Origin: Bacillota bacterium
GTDB lineage: Bacteria > Bacillota > Clostridia > Lachnospirales > Lachnospiraceae
Direction: 5' to 3'
NCBI GenBank assembly: GCA_023423045.1
Contig: JAFAGA010000068.1
Span: 62,001 to 126,000 of the forward strand
Length of the DNA: 64,000 nt
This document shows, piece after piece, positions 24,645 to 34,064 of this stretch. The translations under genes and the position numbers were made by a program. The notes under the pieces are model-generated. The model searched no databases. It saw only the letters and a program-made list of their open reading frames with translations, and had not been told where the DNA came from. How positions within the stretch are numbered: position 1 is the stretch's first letter; the number at the start of each line of letters is the position of its first letter.

Positions 24645-25964
24645 ATGAACCTATACGAAAAAATCAAAAACAGAGAAGAAAAGGTTTCAATTGTTGGTCT
24701 TGGGTATGTTGGAATGCCAATTGCAGTAGCTTTTGCTAAAAAGGCAGAGGTTATTGGATTCGATATTAGTGTAGAGAAAGTTGAATTATATAAAAAAGGC
24801 ATTGATCCAACTAAAGAGGTTGGCGATGATGTGATAAAAGATACAACAGTAGATTTTACAGCAGATGGGGCTAAGCTTAAAGAAGCCAAATTCCATATCG
24901 TTGCAGTTCCGACCCCTGTAAATGCTGATCATACACCAGACTTAAAACCAGTAGAATCAGCAAGTAGAACAGTTGGACGAAATCTTACTAAAGGATCAAT
25001 TGTTGTATTTGAATCTACTGTTTACCCAGGTGTTACAGAAGAAATCTGTATTCCAATTCTTGAAAAAGAGTCTGGAATGAAATGTGGTGAAGATTTCAAA
25101 ATTGGATACTCTCCTGAGAGAATCAATCCTGGCGATAAGGTACATAGACTTGAGACTATCGTAAAAGTTGTATCTGGTATGGATGAAGAATCTCTAGATG
25201 TAATAGCTAAAGTATATGAATTGGTGGTTGATGCCGGAGTACATAGAGCGGAATCCATAAAAGTAGCTGAAGCAGCAAAAGTTATTGAGAATTCACAAAG
25301 AGATATTAACATAGCATTTATGAATGAGCTTTCTATCATTTTTAATAAGATGGGAATTGACACTAAAGCTGTTCTAAAAGCTGCTGGAACGAAGTGGAAC
25401 TTCCTGAATTTCTTTCCAGGATTAGTTGGTGGGCACTGTATTGGCGTAGACCCTTATTACCTCACATATAAAGCAGAGCAGCTAGGATACCATTCGCAAA
25501 TTATTCTTTCAGGAAGAAGAATCAATGATGATATGGGCAAGTATGTGGTTGAGAATTTGATTAAAAACCTCATTAAAGCAGATGTGCCAGTTAAGGATGC
25601 AAAAGTGGCAATTTTAGGATTCACATTCAAAGAGAATTGTCCTGATACTAGAAATACAAGGATTATTGATATTGTCAATGAACTTAAAGACTACGGGATC
25701 AATCCGATGATTGCAGATCCGGAAGCTGATGCTGAGGAAGCAAAACATGAGTATGGAATTGTCTTCAATTCAGTACAAGACATTAAAGAGATGGATGCAG
25801 TTGTTGTAGCTGTGGGACATGACCAGTTCTTAAGGTTTACGAAAGAAGACTTCAACAAGATGTTTAAAGAAGGATCTAATAAAAGTAGAGTATTACTTGA
25901 TATTAAAGGAATATTAGATAGAAAAGAGTATGAAGCAGCAGGATATAAGTATTGGAGACTGTAA
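24645..25964 (+). CDS. Nucleotide sugar dehydrogenase, WbpO/TviB type (UDP-GalNAc or UDP-GlcNAc dehydrogenase)
   Basis: NAD-dependent four-electron oxidation at C6 of a UDP-N-acetylhexosamine to the uronic acid. The 439-residue protein starts VSIVGLGYVGMPIA (dinucleotide loop). It has FESTVYPGVTEE, YSPERINPGD and the catalytic cysteine in LVGGHCIGVDPYYL near residue 265. These features match the UDP-HexNAcA subfamily rather than UDP-glucose dehydrogenase. It is paired with the C4-epimerase downstream, as TviB with TviC or WbpO with WbpP, and likely yields UDP-GalNAcA. GAAGGAG is the ribosome binding site. Confidence 0.9.
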   Translation: MNLYEKIKNREEKVSIVGLGYVGMPIAVAFAKKAEVIGFDISVEKVELYKKGIDPTKEVGDDVIKDTTVDFTADGAKLKEAKFHIVAVPTPVNADHTPDLKPVESASRTVGRNLTKGSIVVFESTVYPGVTEEICIPILEKESGMKCGEDFKIGYSPERINPGDKVHRLETIVKVVSGMDEESLDVIAKVYELVVDAGVHRAESIKVAEAAKVIENSQRDINIAFMNELSIIFNKMGIDTKAVLKAAGTKWNFLNFFPGLVGGHCIGVDPYYLTYKAEQLGYHSQIILSGRRINDDMGKYVVENLIKNLIKADVPVKDAKVAILGFTFKENCPDTRNTRIIDIVNELKDYGINPMIADPEADAEEAKHEYGIVFNSVQDIKEMDAVVVAVGHDQFLRFTKEDFNKMFKEGSNKSRVLLDIKGILDRKEYEAAGYKYWRL

Positions 25965-25982
25965 GGAAAGGTAGTGTATATA

Positions 25983-26957
25983 ATGGGATATGAAAATTTA
26001 ACATTCGAAAAAGATAGTGTATTTCTCGTTACTGGTGGAGCTGGGTTTATTGGTTCCAACTTGTGCGAGGTTTTAGTGGATAAAGGCTATAAAGTTAGAT
26101 GCCTCGATGATCTTTCAAATGGTAAACAAGTTAATGTAGACTTGTTTATGGACAATCCTAACTATACATTTATCAAAGGGGACATAAGAGATCTAGATAC
26201 TTGCATGAAGGCTTGTGAAGGTGTCGATTATGTATTAAATCAGGCGGCTTGGGGCAGTGTGCCAAGAAGTATTGAAATGCCATTGCTTTATGAAGAAATT
26301 AATATTAGTGGTACACTCAATATGATGGAAGCAGCTAGACAAAATGGGGTTAAGAAATTTGTCTATGCTTCAAGTTCTTCTGTTTACGGTGATGAACCAA
26401 ACCTTCCCAAACAAGAAGGTAGAGAAGGAAATTTACTATCTCCATATGCCTTAACTAAAATGGTTGATGAAGAATACGGGAAGTTATATTCAAAGCTATA
26501 TGGGCTAGATACTTATGGATTAAGATACTTCAATGTATTTGGGAGAAGACAAGATCCAAATGGAGCGTATGCTGCTGTTATTCCAAAGTTCATTAAACAA
26601 TTGCTTAAGGATGAACAACCAATAATAAATGGCGATGGAAAGCAAAGTAGAGATTTTACTTATATTGAAAATGTTATTGAAGCTAATTTGAGAGCATGTA
26701 AGGCACCATCTGAAGTTGCTGGAGGAGCATTTAATATCGCATATGGTGGAAGAGAATATCTAATTGATGTATACAATTCTCTTCGTAAAGCTCTTGGGAA
26801 AAACATTGAACCAATCTTTGGTCCAGATAGAAATGGTGATATAAAGCATAGTAATGCCGATATTAATAAAGCGAAAGAGATGCTTGGATATGATCCTAGT
26901 TGGAGTTTTGAAAGAGGAATTGAAGCAGCAATAGAATGGTATAGGGAGAATTTGTGA
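25983..26957 (+). CDS. UDP-N-acetylglucosamine/glucuronate 4-epimerase, WbpP/TviC type
   Basis: SDR epimerase of 324 residues that interconverts gluco and galacto forms of UDP-N-acetylhexosamines. It has TGGAGFIGSNL near the N-terminus, AAWGSVPRSIEMP (typical of the WbpP group, which accepts N-acetylated substrates), the SSSSVYGD strand and the Tyr-Lys pair in YALTK. ATG 25983 is chosen because AAGGAAAGG lies about 11 bases upstream. A GTG at 25974 would leave too short a gap. It partners the upstream dehydrogenase. Confidence 0.9.
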   Translation: MGYENLTFEKDSVFLVTGGAGFIGSNLCEVLVDKGYKVRCLDDLSNGKQVNVDLFMDNPNYTFIKGDIRDLDTCMKACEGVDYVLNQAAWGSVPRSIEMPLLYEEINISGTLNMMEAARQNGVKKFVYASSSSVYGDEPNLPKQEGREGNLLSPYALTKMVDEEYGKLYSKLYGLDTYGLRYFNVFGRRQDPNGAYAAVIPKFIKQLLKDEQPIINGDGKQSRDFTYIENVIEANLRACKAPSEVAGGAFNIAYGGREYLIDVYNSLRKALGKNIEPIFGPDRNGDIKHSNADINKAKEMLGYDPSWSFERGIEAAIEWYRENL

Positions 26958-26958
26958 T

Positions 26959-28137
26959 ATGTCAAAAGGCACAATTCTATATGTTGGTGGTTTTGAGCTC
27001 CCAGATAAAAATGCAGCGGCACATAGGGTGTTGAGTAATGCTAAAATTTTGAGAGATTTAGGATATAAAGTTGTTTTTATAGACATTGACAAATCATTGT
27101 CGTATAGCAAAAAAAATATAGCTACAAATAAAAATGTGCAAGGTTTTGATTGTTGGTCTGTTCCTTATCCCCAAAAGACTATTGAATGGATAAGTTATTT
27201 ATCTAGTATCAATTATATTAACTCAATGGAAAAACAGTATAAGAATATAGAAGGAATTATTGCATATAATTATCCAGCCTTAGCACTAAATAATCTAAAG
27301 AAATATGGTAAAAAAAATAATATTAGAGTATTTGCTGATTGTACTGAATGGTATAGCACAAAAGGATCAAATTTAGTATTTAAGGTTATAAAAGGTTTTG
27401 ATTCATTTTTGAGGATGAGAATTATTCAAAAGCGACTAGATGGTCTAATTGTTATTAGTAAATTCTTGGAGAGCTATTACAGTAATACGAAAAACGTTGT
27501 TAGGATACCTCCGTTAGTAGATATTAATGAAAAAAAATGGAGTAAAAGCAACCGGAAAACAATAAATGGATTTGATAACAGATTGCATTTTGTATACTCG
27601 GGGAGTCCAGGTAAGAACAAAGATAAAATTGTGAACATTATTGATGCACTATATGATTTGAAAGATTTAAGTAATTATCAAATGAATATAGTAGGAATAA
27701 GTAAAAACCAATTTATTAGTGATTTCCCAAACTACCAAGAGAAGATTGACTCTTTAGATAAAAGGGTTAATTTTGTAGGCAGAGTGTCACATGAAGAAAG
27801 TTTGAAAGAGCTACAGAATTCGGACTATAGCATATTTATTAGGGAAAAATCTAGACTTACTATGGCAGGTTTTCCAACAAAATTTGTAGAGAGCATTACT
27901 TGCTCAATACCTATTATAACTACTGATTCAAGTGACATTAAAGAGTATTTTACTGATGAGACTTATGGTGTTTTACTTAAAGATAGTACTGTAGATAGTA
28001 TAAAAGAGGCATTACAAAATGTGATCTTAAAGAATATTAATAAAAAGAAAGCGAAGTATGGGATAAACGATAAAATGTTCCATTATAGTGAATACCAAGA
28101 ATTAATAAGCAAATTATTATTGAATGTAAAGGAATAA
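26959..28137 (+). CDS. Glycosyltransferase, GT-B fold (family 4-like)
   Basis: A 392-residue predicted glycosyltransferase that is markedly AT-rich and Lys/Asn/Ile-rich compared with genes on either side. The N-terminus GTILYVGGFELPDKNAAAHR resembles acceptor domains of GT4 proteins. The donor side shows HFVYSGSPGKNKDKI and VNFVGRVSHEESLKEL. AGFPTKFVESI replaces a canonical EX7E. The start is two bases after the upstream stop, with GGGAGAA as ribosome binding site. Substrate is unknown. Confidence 0.75.
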   Translation: MSKGTILYVGGFELPDKNAAAHRVLSNAKILRDLGYKVVFIDIDKSLSYSKKNIATNKNVQGFDCWSVPYPQKTIEWISYLSSINYINSMEKQYKNIEGIIAYNYPALALNNLKKYGKKNNIRVFADCTEWYSTKGSNLVFKVIKGFDSFLRMRIIQKRLDGLIVISKFLESYYSNTKNVVRIPPLVDINEKKWSKSNRKTINGFDNRLHFVYSGSPGKNKDKIVNIIDALYDLKDLSNYQMNIVGISKNQFISDFPNYQEKIDSLDKRVNFVGRVSHEESLKELQNSDYSIFIREKSRLTMAGFPTKFVESITCSIPIITTDSSDIKEYFTDETYGVLLKDSTVDSIKEALQNVILKNINKKKAKYGINDKMFHYSEYQELISKLLLNVKE

Positions 28138-28157
28138 AAGAATTTGGAGATGAAAAC

Positions 28158-29177
28158 ATGTTCAAAGATAAAATATTACTAATAACAGGTGGAACAGGAT
28201 CTTTTGGGAATGCTGTAATGAAAAGATTCTTATATACAGATATTAAGGAGATTAGGATTTTTTCTCGTGATGAAAAAAAACAGGATGATATAAGAAAATT
28301 CTATAAAAATGACAAGCTAAAGTTTTACATAGGAGATGTCAGAGATCTTGCTAGTGTTAAGAATGCTATGCATGGTGTAGACTACATCTTTCATGCTGCT
28401 GCTCTTAAACAGGTACCATCATGTGAATTCTTTCCACTTGAAGCAGTCAAGACAAATGTGCTAGGCACAGATAATGTTCTTACTGGAGCTATCGAAATGG
28501 GAGTTAAGAAGGCCATTTGTCTTTCTACAGATAAGGCTGCATATCCGATTAACGCTATGGGAATCTCAAAAGCTATGATGGAGAAAGTGTTTGTCGCAAA
28601 AGCAAAGACTGTTGACCCGGAGAGAACACTTATCTGTGGCACTAGATATGGAAATGTAATGGCCTCAAGAGGATCAGTAATTCCTTTGTTTATTGATCAG
28701 ATTAAGAGTGGACAACCCCTTACAGTAACTGATCCTAATATGACAAGATTCTTAATGAGCCTCGAAGAAGCTGTAGAACTTGTTGTATTTGCATTCCAAA
28801 ACGCTGATGCTGGAGACATCATGGTTCAGAAATCCCCAGCATCAACTATCGGGGACTTAGCTCAAGCAGTTAAAGAACTCTTTAAAGTAGATAATGAAAT
28901 CAAAGTAATCGGTACCCGACACGGTGAAAAGCTTTACGAAACGCTCCTTACAAAGGAAGAATATGTTGTAGCTAAGGACATGGGTGGATTTTATAGAGTG
29001 CCTGCTGATAAGAGAGATTTAAACTATGATAAATACTTTGTTGAAGGAGATCAAAAGCTTTCATCAGAAGATGAGTATAACTCTCATAATACAGAAAGAC
29101 TTAGCATAGAACAGATTAAAGAAAAGTTATTACAGCTTGATTATGTAAGAGAACAATTGGAAAGTTGGGATAGATAA
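28158..29177 (+). CDS. capE: UDP-N-acetylglucosamine 4,6-dehydratase/5-epimerase, CapE/FnlA type
   Basis: First enzyme of UDP-N-acetyl-L-fucosamine synthesis. It makes the 4-keto-6-deoxy L-talo intermediate from UDP-GlcNAc. The 339-residue protein has ITGGTGSFGNAVMKRF, AAALKQVPSCEFFPLEAV and STDKAAYPINAMGISKA. Met replaces the SDR tyrosine, which is normal for CapE. GTRHGEKLYETLL lies near the C-terminus. It is followed by capF with a one-base TAATG overlap and then capG three bases later, so the three form a translationally coupled unit. Confidence 0.93.
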   Translation: MFKDKILLITGGTGSFGNAVMKRFLYTDIKEIRIFSRDEKKQDDIRKFYKNDKLKFYIGDVRDLASVKNAMHGVDYIFHAAALKQVPSCEFFPLEAVKTNVLGTDNVLTGAIEMGVKKAICLSTDKAAYPINAMGISKAMMEKVFVAKAKTVDPERTLICGTRYGNVMASRGSVIPLFIDQIKSGQPLTVTDPNMTRFLMSLEEAVELVVFAFQNADAGDIMVQKSPASTIGDLAQAVKELFKVDNEIKVIGTRHGEKLYETLLTKEEYVVAKDMGGFYRVPADKRDLNYDKYFVEGDQKLSSEDEYNSHNTERLSIEQIKEKLLQLDYVREQLESWDR

Positions 29178-30286
29178 TGAAGATATTTGTCACTGGGTCA
29201 AAGGGGTTTATTGGAAAAAACTTAATGGCAGAACTGAGGAATAGAAAGTATGAAGATATTTATGAGTATGACAGGGATACAGATCCATCATTTCTTGATG
29301 AATATTGCAAAGAAGCTGACTTTGTGTTTCATCTGGCGGGAATTAACCGTCCAAAAGATCAATCTGAATTTATGGAAGGAAACTTTGGTTTTACCTCAGA
29401 CCTGTTGAATTCTCTTAAGAAGCATAACAACACCTGTCCGGTGATGATTTCATCTTCCATTCAAGCTGAATTAGATAATCCTTATGGTGAAAGTAAGAAG
29501 GTTGGGGAAGACCTTTTGTTTTCTTATGGTGAAAACACAGGGGCCAGAGTTCTTGTTTACAGATTTCCTAATGTTTTTGGAAAGTGGTGTAGACCTAATT
29601 ATAACAGTGCAGTAGCGACGTTCTGTCATAATATTGCTCATAATATGCCCATTCAAGTGAATGATCCAAGTGTAGTAATGAATCTTGTTTATATAGATGA
29701 TGTAGTGAATGAGCTTATTAATGCTTTAGAAAGAAAAGAAAATAAAGTAGGAGAGTTTTGTGAAGTGCCCGTGGTACACACCATTACACTAGGTGAGATA
29801 GTAGATTTAATTTATTCATTTAGGAAAAGTAGAGAAGATAGGTCCGTTCCAAATATGTCTGATGCATTTACGAAGAAACTATACAGTACATATTTGAGTT
29901 ATCTACCAGAAGATCAGTTTAGTTATGATTTAAAGATGAACGCGGATCAGAGAGGATCATTTACTGAATTTATAAAAGCTCCTGATTGTGGCCAAGTTTC
30001 AATTAATATCTCAAAACCTGGAATAACAAAAGGGAATCACTGGCATCACACGAAGAATGAGAAGTTTTTAGTGGTAAGTGGTAAAGGTGTAATTAGGTTC
30101 AGAAAAATAGATTCAGATGAAGTTATTGAGTATTTCGTAAGTGAAGATAAGATGGAAGTGGTTGATATACCAACAGGCTATACACATAACATAGAAAATC
30201 TTGGCGATACAGATATGGTTACAATCATGTGGGCCAATGAGTCATTTGACCCTGAAAAGCCTGATACTTTTTATTTGGAGGTATAA
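29177..30286 (+). CDS. capF: UDP-FucNAc pathway reductase CapF/FnlB (SDR plus cupin), full-length copy
   Basis: Bifunctional second enzyme of UDP-L-FucNAc synthesis. The cupin domain epimerises at C3 and the SDR domain reduces the C4 keto group. The 369-residue protein has TGSKGFIGKNL, HLAGINRPKDQ and the Tyr-Lys pair in YGESKK. After about residue 245 a metal-binding cupin follows, with GNHWHHTKNEKFLV. It overlaps capE by one base. A second copy at 45973-46710 stops exactly at the SDR/cupin boundary. Confidence 0.93.
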   Translation: MKIFVTGSKGFIGKNLMAELRNRKYEDIYEYDRDTDPSFLDEYCKEADFVFHLAGINRPKDQSEFMEGNFGFTSDLLNSLKKHNNTCPVMISSSIQAELDNPYGESKKVGEDLLFSYGENTGARVLVYRFPNVFGKWCRPNYNSAVATFCHNIAHNMPIQVNDPSVVMNLVYIDDVVNELINALERKENKVGEFCEVPVVHTITLGEIVDLIYSFRKSREDRSVPNMSDAFTKKLYSTYLSYLPEDQFSYDLKMNADQRGSFTEFIKAPDCGQVSINISKPGITKGNHWHHTKNEKFLVVSGKGVIRFRKIDSDEVIEYFVSEDKMEVVDIPTGYTHNIENLGDTDMVTIMWANESFDPEKPDTFYLEV

Positions 30287-30289
30287 CTG

Positions 30290-31414
30290 ATGAAGAAATT
30301 AAAAGTTATGACAGTTGTAGGTACTAGACCAGAAATAATTAGACTGTCAGCTGTTATAAATAAATTAGTTGAATCTGAAGCGATTGAACATGTTCTTGTT
30401 CATACGGGACAGAACTATGACTACGAATTAAATGAAGTATTTTTCAATGACTTTAATTTAAAGAAGCCGGACTATTTCCTAAATGCTGCTACTGGAACAG
30501 CAGTGGAAACGATAGGAAATATTCTAGTAAAGATTGATCCTATCCTTGAAGAAGAAAGGCCCGATGCATTTCTGGTTCTTGGAGATACAAATAGCTGTTT
30601 ATGTGCAATTGCAGCAAAGAGAAGACATATTCCAATCTTTCATATGGAAGCAGGGAATAGATGCTTTGACCAGAGAGTCCCAGAAGAAACTAATAGAAAG
30701 ATTGTAGATCATACAGCAGATATTAATCTGACCTATAGCGATATTGCTAGAGAGTACCTTCTAAGAGAAGGCCTTCCTGCAGATAGAGTAATAAAGACTG
30801 GCAGTCCGATGTTTGAAGTTCTTAATTCTAGAAAAGAGGACATTGAAAAATCAGATGTACTTGAGAGGTTGAGCCTCGACACAGAGAAATATTTTGTCGT
30901 TTCTGCACATAGAGAAGAAAATATTAGCTCTGAACAGAATTTCATGGATTTAGTAGATACCCTAAACGCGCTTGCAGAAAAATATCAGATGCCTTTGATC
31001 GTGAGTACACATCCAAGAACTAGAAAAATGATTGATGCTAAAAAAATTGAGTTTAATCCATTAGTAAAGACTATGAAGCCACTTGGATTCAATGATTATG
31101 TGAAACTTCAAAAGTATGCAAAAGCTGTTTTAAGCGATAGTGGAACAATTAGTGAAGAGTCATCGATTCTTGGATTTAGGGCACTTAATATTAGACAAGC
31201 ACACGAGAGACCTGAGGCAATGGAAGAAGCATCAGTTATGATGGTTGGACTTAAAAAGGAAAGAATTCTTCAGGGACTTGAAGTTCTGGAGACACAAGAA
31301 AAAGATTCATTAAGATTAGTGGAAGATTATAGCATGCCAAATGTATCGGAAAAAATATTGAGAATAATTTTGTCATACACAGATTATGTGAATAGAGTTG
31401 TTTGGGGGCAATGA
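30290..31414 (+). CDS. capG: UDP-N-acetylglucosamine 2-epimerase family enzyme CapG/FnlC, AT-rich copy
   Basis: Third enzyme of UDP-L-FucNAc synthesis, a non-hydrolysing WecB-like C2 epimerase. The 374-residue protein has GTRPEIIRLSAV, HTGQNYDYELNEVFF, LGDTNSCL, HMEAGNRCFDQRVPEE and SDSGTISEESS. Three bases separate it from capF. A paralogue at 46916-48043 is very similar by eye (roughly three quarters identical residues) but uses GC-richer codons, and a relic lies at 53183-53297. Confidence 0.93.
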   Translation: MKKLKVMTVVGTRPEIIRLSAVINKLVESEAIEHVLVHTGQNYDYELNEVFFNDFNLKKPDYFLNAATGTAVETIGNILVKIDPILEEERPDAFLVLGDTNSCLCAIAAKRRHIPIFHMEAGNRCFDQRVPEETNRKIVDHTADINLTYSDIAREYLLREGLPADRVIKTGSPMFEVLNSRKEDIEKSDVLERLSLDTEKYFVVSAHREENISSEQNFMDLVDTLNALAEKYQMPLIVSTHPRTRKMIDAKKIEFNPLVKTMKPLGFNDYVKLQKYAKAVLSDSGTISEESSILGFRALNIRQAHERPEAMEEASVMMVGLKKERILQGLEVLETQEKDSLRLVEDYSMPNVSEKILRIILSYTDYVNRVVWGQ

Positions 31415-31415
31415 A

Positions 31416-32663
31416 ATGAGGGTGCTATTGGTTGTAAATATTGTCTTGCCTAAAGTAGCTCATCTTATTAATAGAGAAAGTGCAGTTACTGGTGGTTGGC
31501 TTTCTGAAATTATTGAAGGAGTATCTAAGAAAGAAAATATAAAATTAGCGGTTGCAACACCGTATGAAGGTAATGATCTTAAGCACTTTTCTGTCGACAA
31601 TGTAGATTATTATTTTTTGCCTAGAAGAAATTTATATGATGTTTTTGATGACGATTGTCATAAGATTTTTGATAGTTTTCAACCTGATTTGTTGCATATA
31701 GAAGGAAGCGAGTTCAAACATGCAAATACATTTATAAATTGTTGGGATGGAGAAAACGTTCTGTCTTTACAAGGTATTGTGAATGGTATTGAACCTTATT
31801 ATTTTGGTGGTTTATCGATTAAGAAACTACTCTTTTCATTTAAAATACCTGAACTATTTGCTGCAATATCATTACTAATAAAAAAGCGTGTTTTTCGTTC
31901 TAGGTTAATCTGGGAACAAGATACCATAGGAAAAGCTAAAAATTTACTAGGTAGAACAAATTGGGATTTGGCGCATGCAAGAAAATTTAACTTAAATGCA
32001 AATTATTACAAAGCAAATAGAATACTTAGAGATCCATTTTATAATAATGAATGGGATATAAGCAATGCTGAAAAATATTCAATATATATTGGGAATTCAT
32101 ATCAGCCAATAAAAGGATTCCATTTTGTAATAGAGGCGGTACATAAGTTAAAGAAGAAATATCCTAAAATAAAAATATATGTTGCAGGTATCAGTCCGTA
32201 TGATAATAAAGTCAAGAGAAACATTATAAAGAATGGGTATGCTTACTATTTAAGGAAGATGATAGAACGCAATAGTCTGGATCAGAACTTTATTTTTTTA
32301 GGTAGCATTAATGCAGAAGAAGTTGCTAGCAAACTAAGAAAGGTTCATGTCTACTGCTTAGCATCTGCAATTGAAAATAGTCCAAATACATTGGGTGAAG
32401 CAATGCTATTAGGAGTTCCTTCGGTAGCTTCATTTGTTGGAGGAGTTAGTGATATGGCAAGTGATAATCATGAAGCATTATTATATAGATATGATGAAGT
32501 TGATGTTCTAGTAAATCAAATATCTAGAATTTTTGATGATGACGATTTAGCAATTAAATTATCGAAAAATGCAAGAGAAAAAGCGAGGGTAACACATTCA
32601 AAAATGATTAATATTGATTCAATAATTAATTGTTATAGGGACATATACAAGCAACAAACTTGA
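31416..32663 (+). CDS. Glycosyltransferase family 4, candidate L-FucNAc transferase
   Basis: A 415-residue GT4-like protein. ATG 31416 is preferred because GGGGG lies 7 bases upstream. A TTG at 31398 would overlap capG by 17 bases. The donor domain has YIGNSYQPIKGFHFVIEA, FLGSINAEEVASKLR and an EX7E-like ENSPNTLGEAMLLG near residue 325. Placement directly after capEFG resembles fnlABC-wbuB arrangements, so a FucNAc transferase role is a reasonable inference. It is AT-rich like the following genes. Confidence 0.8.
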   Translation: MRVLLVVNIVLPKVAHLINRESAVTGGWLSEIIEGVSKKENIKLAVATPYEGNDLKHFSVDNVDYYFLPRRNLYDVFDDDCHKIFDSFQPDLLHIEGSEFKHANTFINCWDGENVLSLQGIVNGIEPYYFGGLSIKKLLFSFKIPELFAAISLLIKKRVFRSRLIWEQDTIGKAKNLLGRTNWDLAHARKFNLNANYYKANRILRDPFYNNEWDISNAEKYSIYIGNSYQPIKGFHFVIEAVHKLKKKYPKIKIYVAGISPYDNKVKRNIIKNGYAYYLRKMIERNSLDQNFIFLGSINAEEVASKLRKVHVYCLASAIENSPNTLGEAMLLGVPSVASFVGGVSDMASDNHEALLYRYDEVDVLVNQISRIFDDDDLAIKLSKNAREKARVTHSKMINIDSIINCYRDIYKQQT

Positions 32664-32681
32664 AAATAAGGGCGCATTAAT

Positions 32682-34031
32682 ATGAGTAGAAAAACAGAAA
32701 GTTTCAACGATCTTAGAATTAATAGTAAAGAGGTAGCATCATTAATTGGTTTAACACTATTGATTGAAGTTGCATTTTATATTTCGATTAATGGATTTAG
32801 CTTAGCTTCTTATTTTGGTGCTCTGTTGATAGTAATAGTAAGTTTAGGGCTTGATATAAAAAAGAATATTTTTATCTTTATATTACTTATGGCTAATCAA
32901 AGGATTCTTGTTTTACCTAATAATGATATAAGTTTAATCAATATTTTAATTTTCATGATAATTTTCAAGCAGATTTATTCTGGTAAATTTAGATTGCAAT
33001 ATAAAACTTTATTTTTAATACTAGTATTTATTATGTATTCAATTCTCCCATTTGTTATTAGTGGTAATCTTGGTGTTCTTATGATTGCTATTAGAGTATC
33101 TATATTGATGTTAATGCTAATGAATATTAAGTATAGCAATAATAATCAGTTGGATATATATCTAAATATAATTATATATTTCATTTTAGGGGTTATTATA
33201 ATGGGCGTTTTAGGTATTGCCTTTGATAAGAATTTCGTATTAGGGACACAATATAGATTTTCAGGCAGTGGCTTGAATAATCCAAATGACTTTTCTATGC
33301 TTGTGATATTTTCCATTAGTTTACTGATTTACATTAACAGAAAGATTGAAATTAAAAATAAATTGTTATTAACAACTATTTCAATATTAACATTTTTTGG
33401 ATTAATTACTCAATCAAGAACATTTATTCTGGGAATAGCAATAATCATATCTTTTTATTTGATTGCATTTTTAAAACCTAGAATCAATCTCTATTTTAAA
33501 ACAAGAAATATTGTTCAAGGGTTAGTTTTGCTAACATTTGTAATAGCAATAATGCTCACACCGCCCTTCACTGCCGCTATTGAGTCTTCTTTAGATAGAA
33601 TTATTAATCCTCGACGAGGCGATATTTCAGGGAGCAGACTTGACCTTTGGATTCAATACTACGATTTTTTAAAAGCAAATACACGGTATTTACTATTTGG
33701 TACGGGAGCTAATTTAGATATTCTAAATAACAACGGCATATATCAGGTAGCACATAATTTTATTATTGAGTTGATTGTTGATTGGGGAATTATTGGCGCA
33801 GGAGTTACTTTTTTCTTATTTAGAAGGATTAGAAAAAGTATTATAGGTCAAGGAGTTAGAGTATTACATGCAAAGCAATATAGAGCTTTGATACCATTAA
33901 GCATATTACTAATTCTAAGTTTAACAAGACATAGCCCGCTGAACATATCATTCACAACGCAATTCACGATTTCATGCATGGTTATTTTCGTTGATAGTGC
34001 TATGTGTTCCATAAATAATTGCAATTCTTAA
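32682..34031 (+). CDS. wzy: O-antigen/capsule polymerase, Wzy-like
   Basis: A 449-residue polytopic membrane protein with about eleven hydrophobic helices and one large extracellular loop around residues 290-350 (SSLDRIINPRRGDISGSRLDLWI). That loop matches the O-antigen polymerase/ligase pattern, including the R-x-DLW stretch and SGLNNPNDFS earlier. It should join repeat units on the outer face of the membrane. It is very AT-rich. The gene order GT - wzy - wzx is typical of Wzx/Wzy loci. Confidence 0.85.
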   Translation: MSRKTESFNDLRINSKEVASLIGLTLLIEVAFYISINGFSLASYFGALLIVIVSLGLDIKKNIFIFILLMANQRILVLPNNDISLINILIFMIIFKQIYSGKFRLQYKTLFLILVFIMYSILPFVISGNLGVLMIAIRVSILMLMLMNIKYSNNNQLDIYLNIIIYFILGVIIMGVLGIAFDKNFVLGTQYRFSGSGLNNPNDFSMLVIFSISLLIYINRKIEIKNKLLLTTISILTFFGLITQSRTFILGIAIIISFYLIAFLKPRINLYFKTRNIVQGLVLLTFVIAIMLTPPFTAAIESSLDRIINPRRGDISGSRLDLWIQYYDFLKANTRYLLFGTGANLDILNNNGIYQVAHNFIIELIVDWGIIGAGVTFFLFRRIRKSIIGQGVRVLHAKQYRALIPLSILLILSLTRHSPLNISFTTQFTISCMVIFVDSAMCSINNCNS

Positions 34032-34064
34032 AAATTAGACTATTTATTGAAGGAAGATGAGATA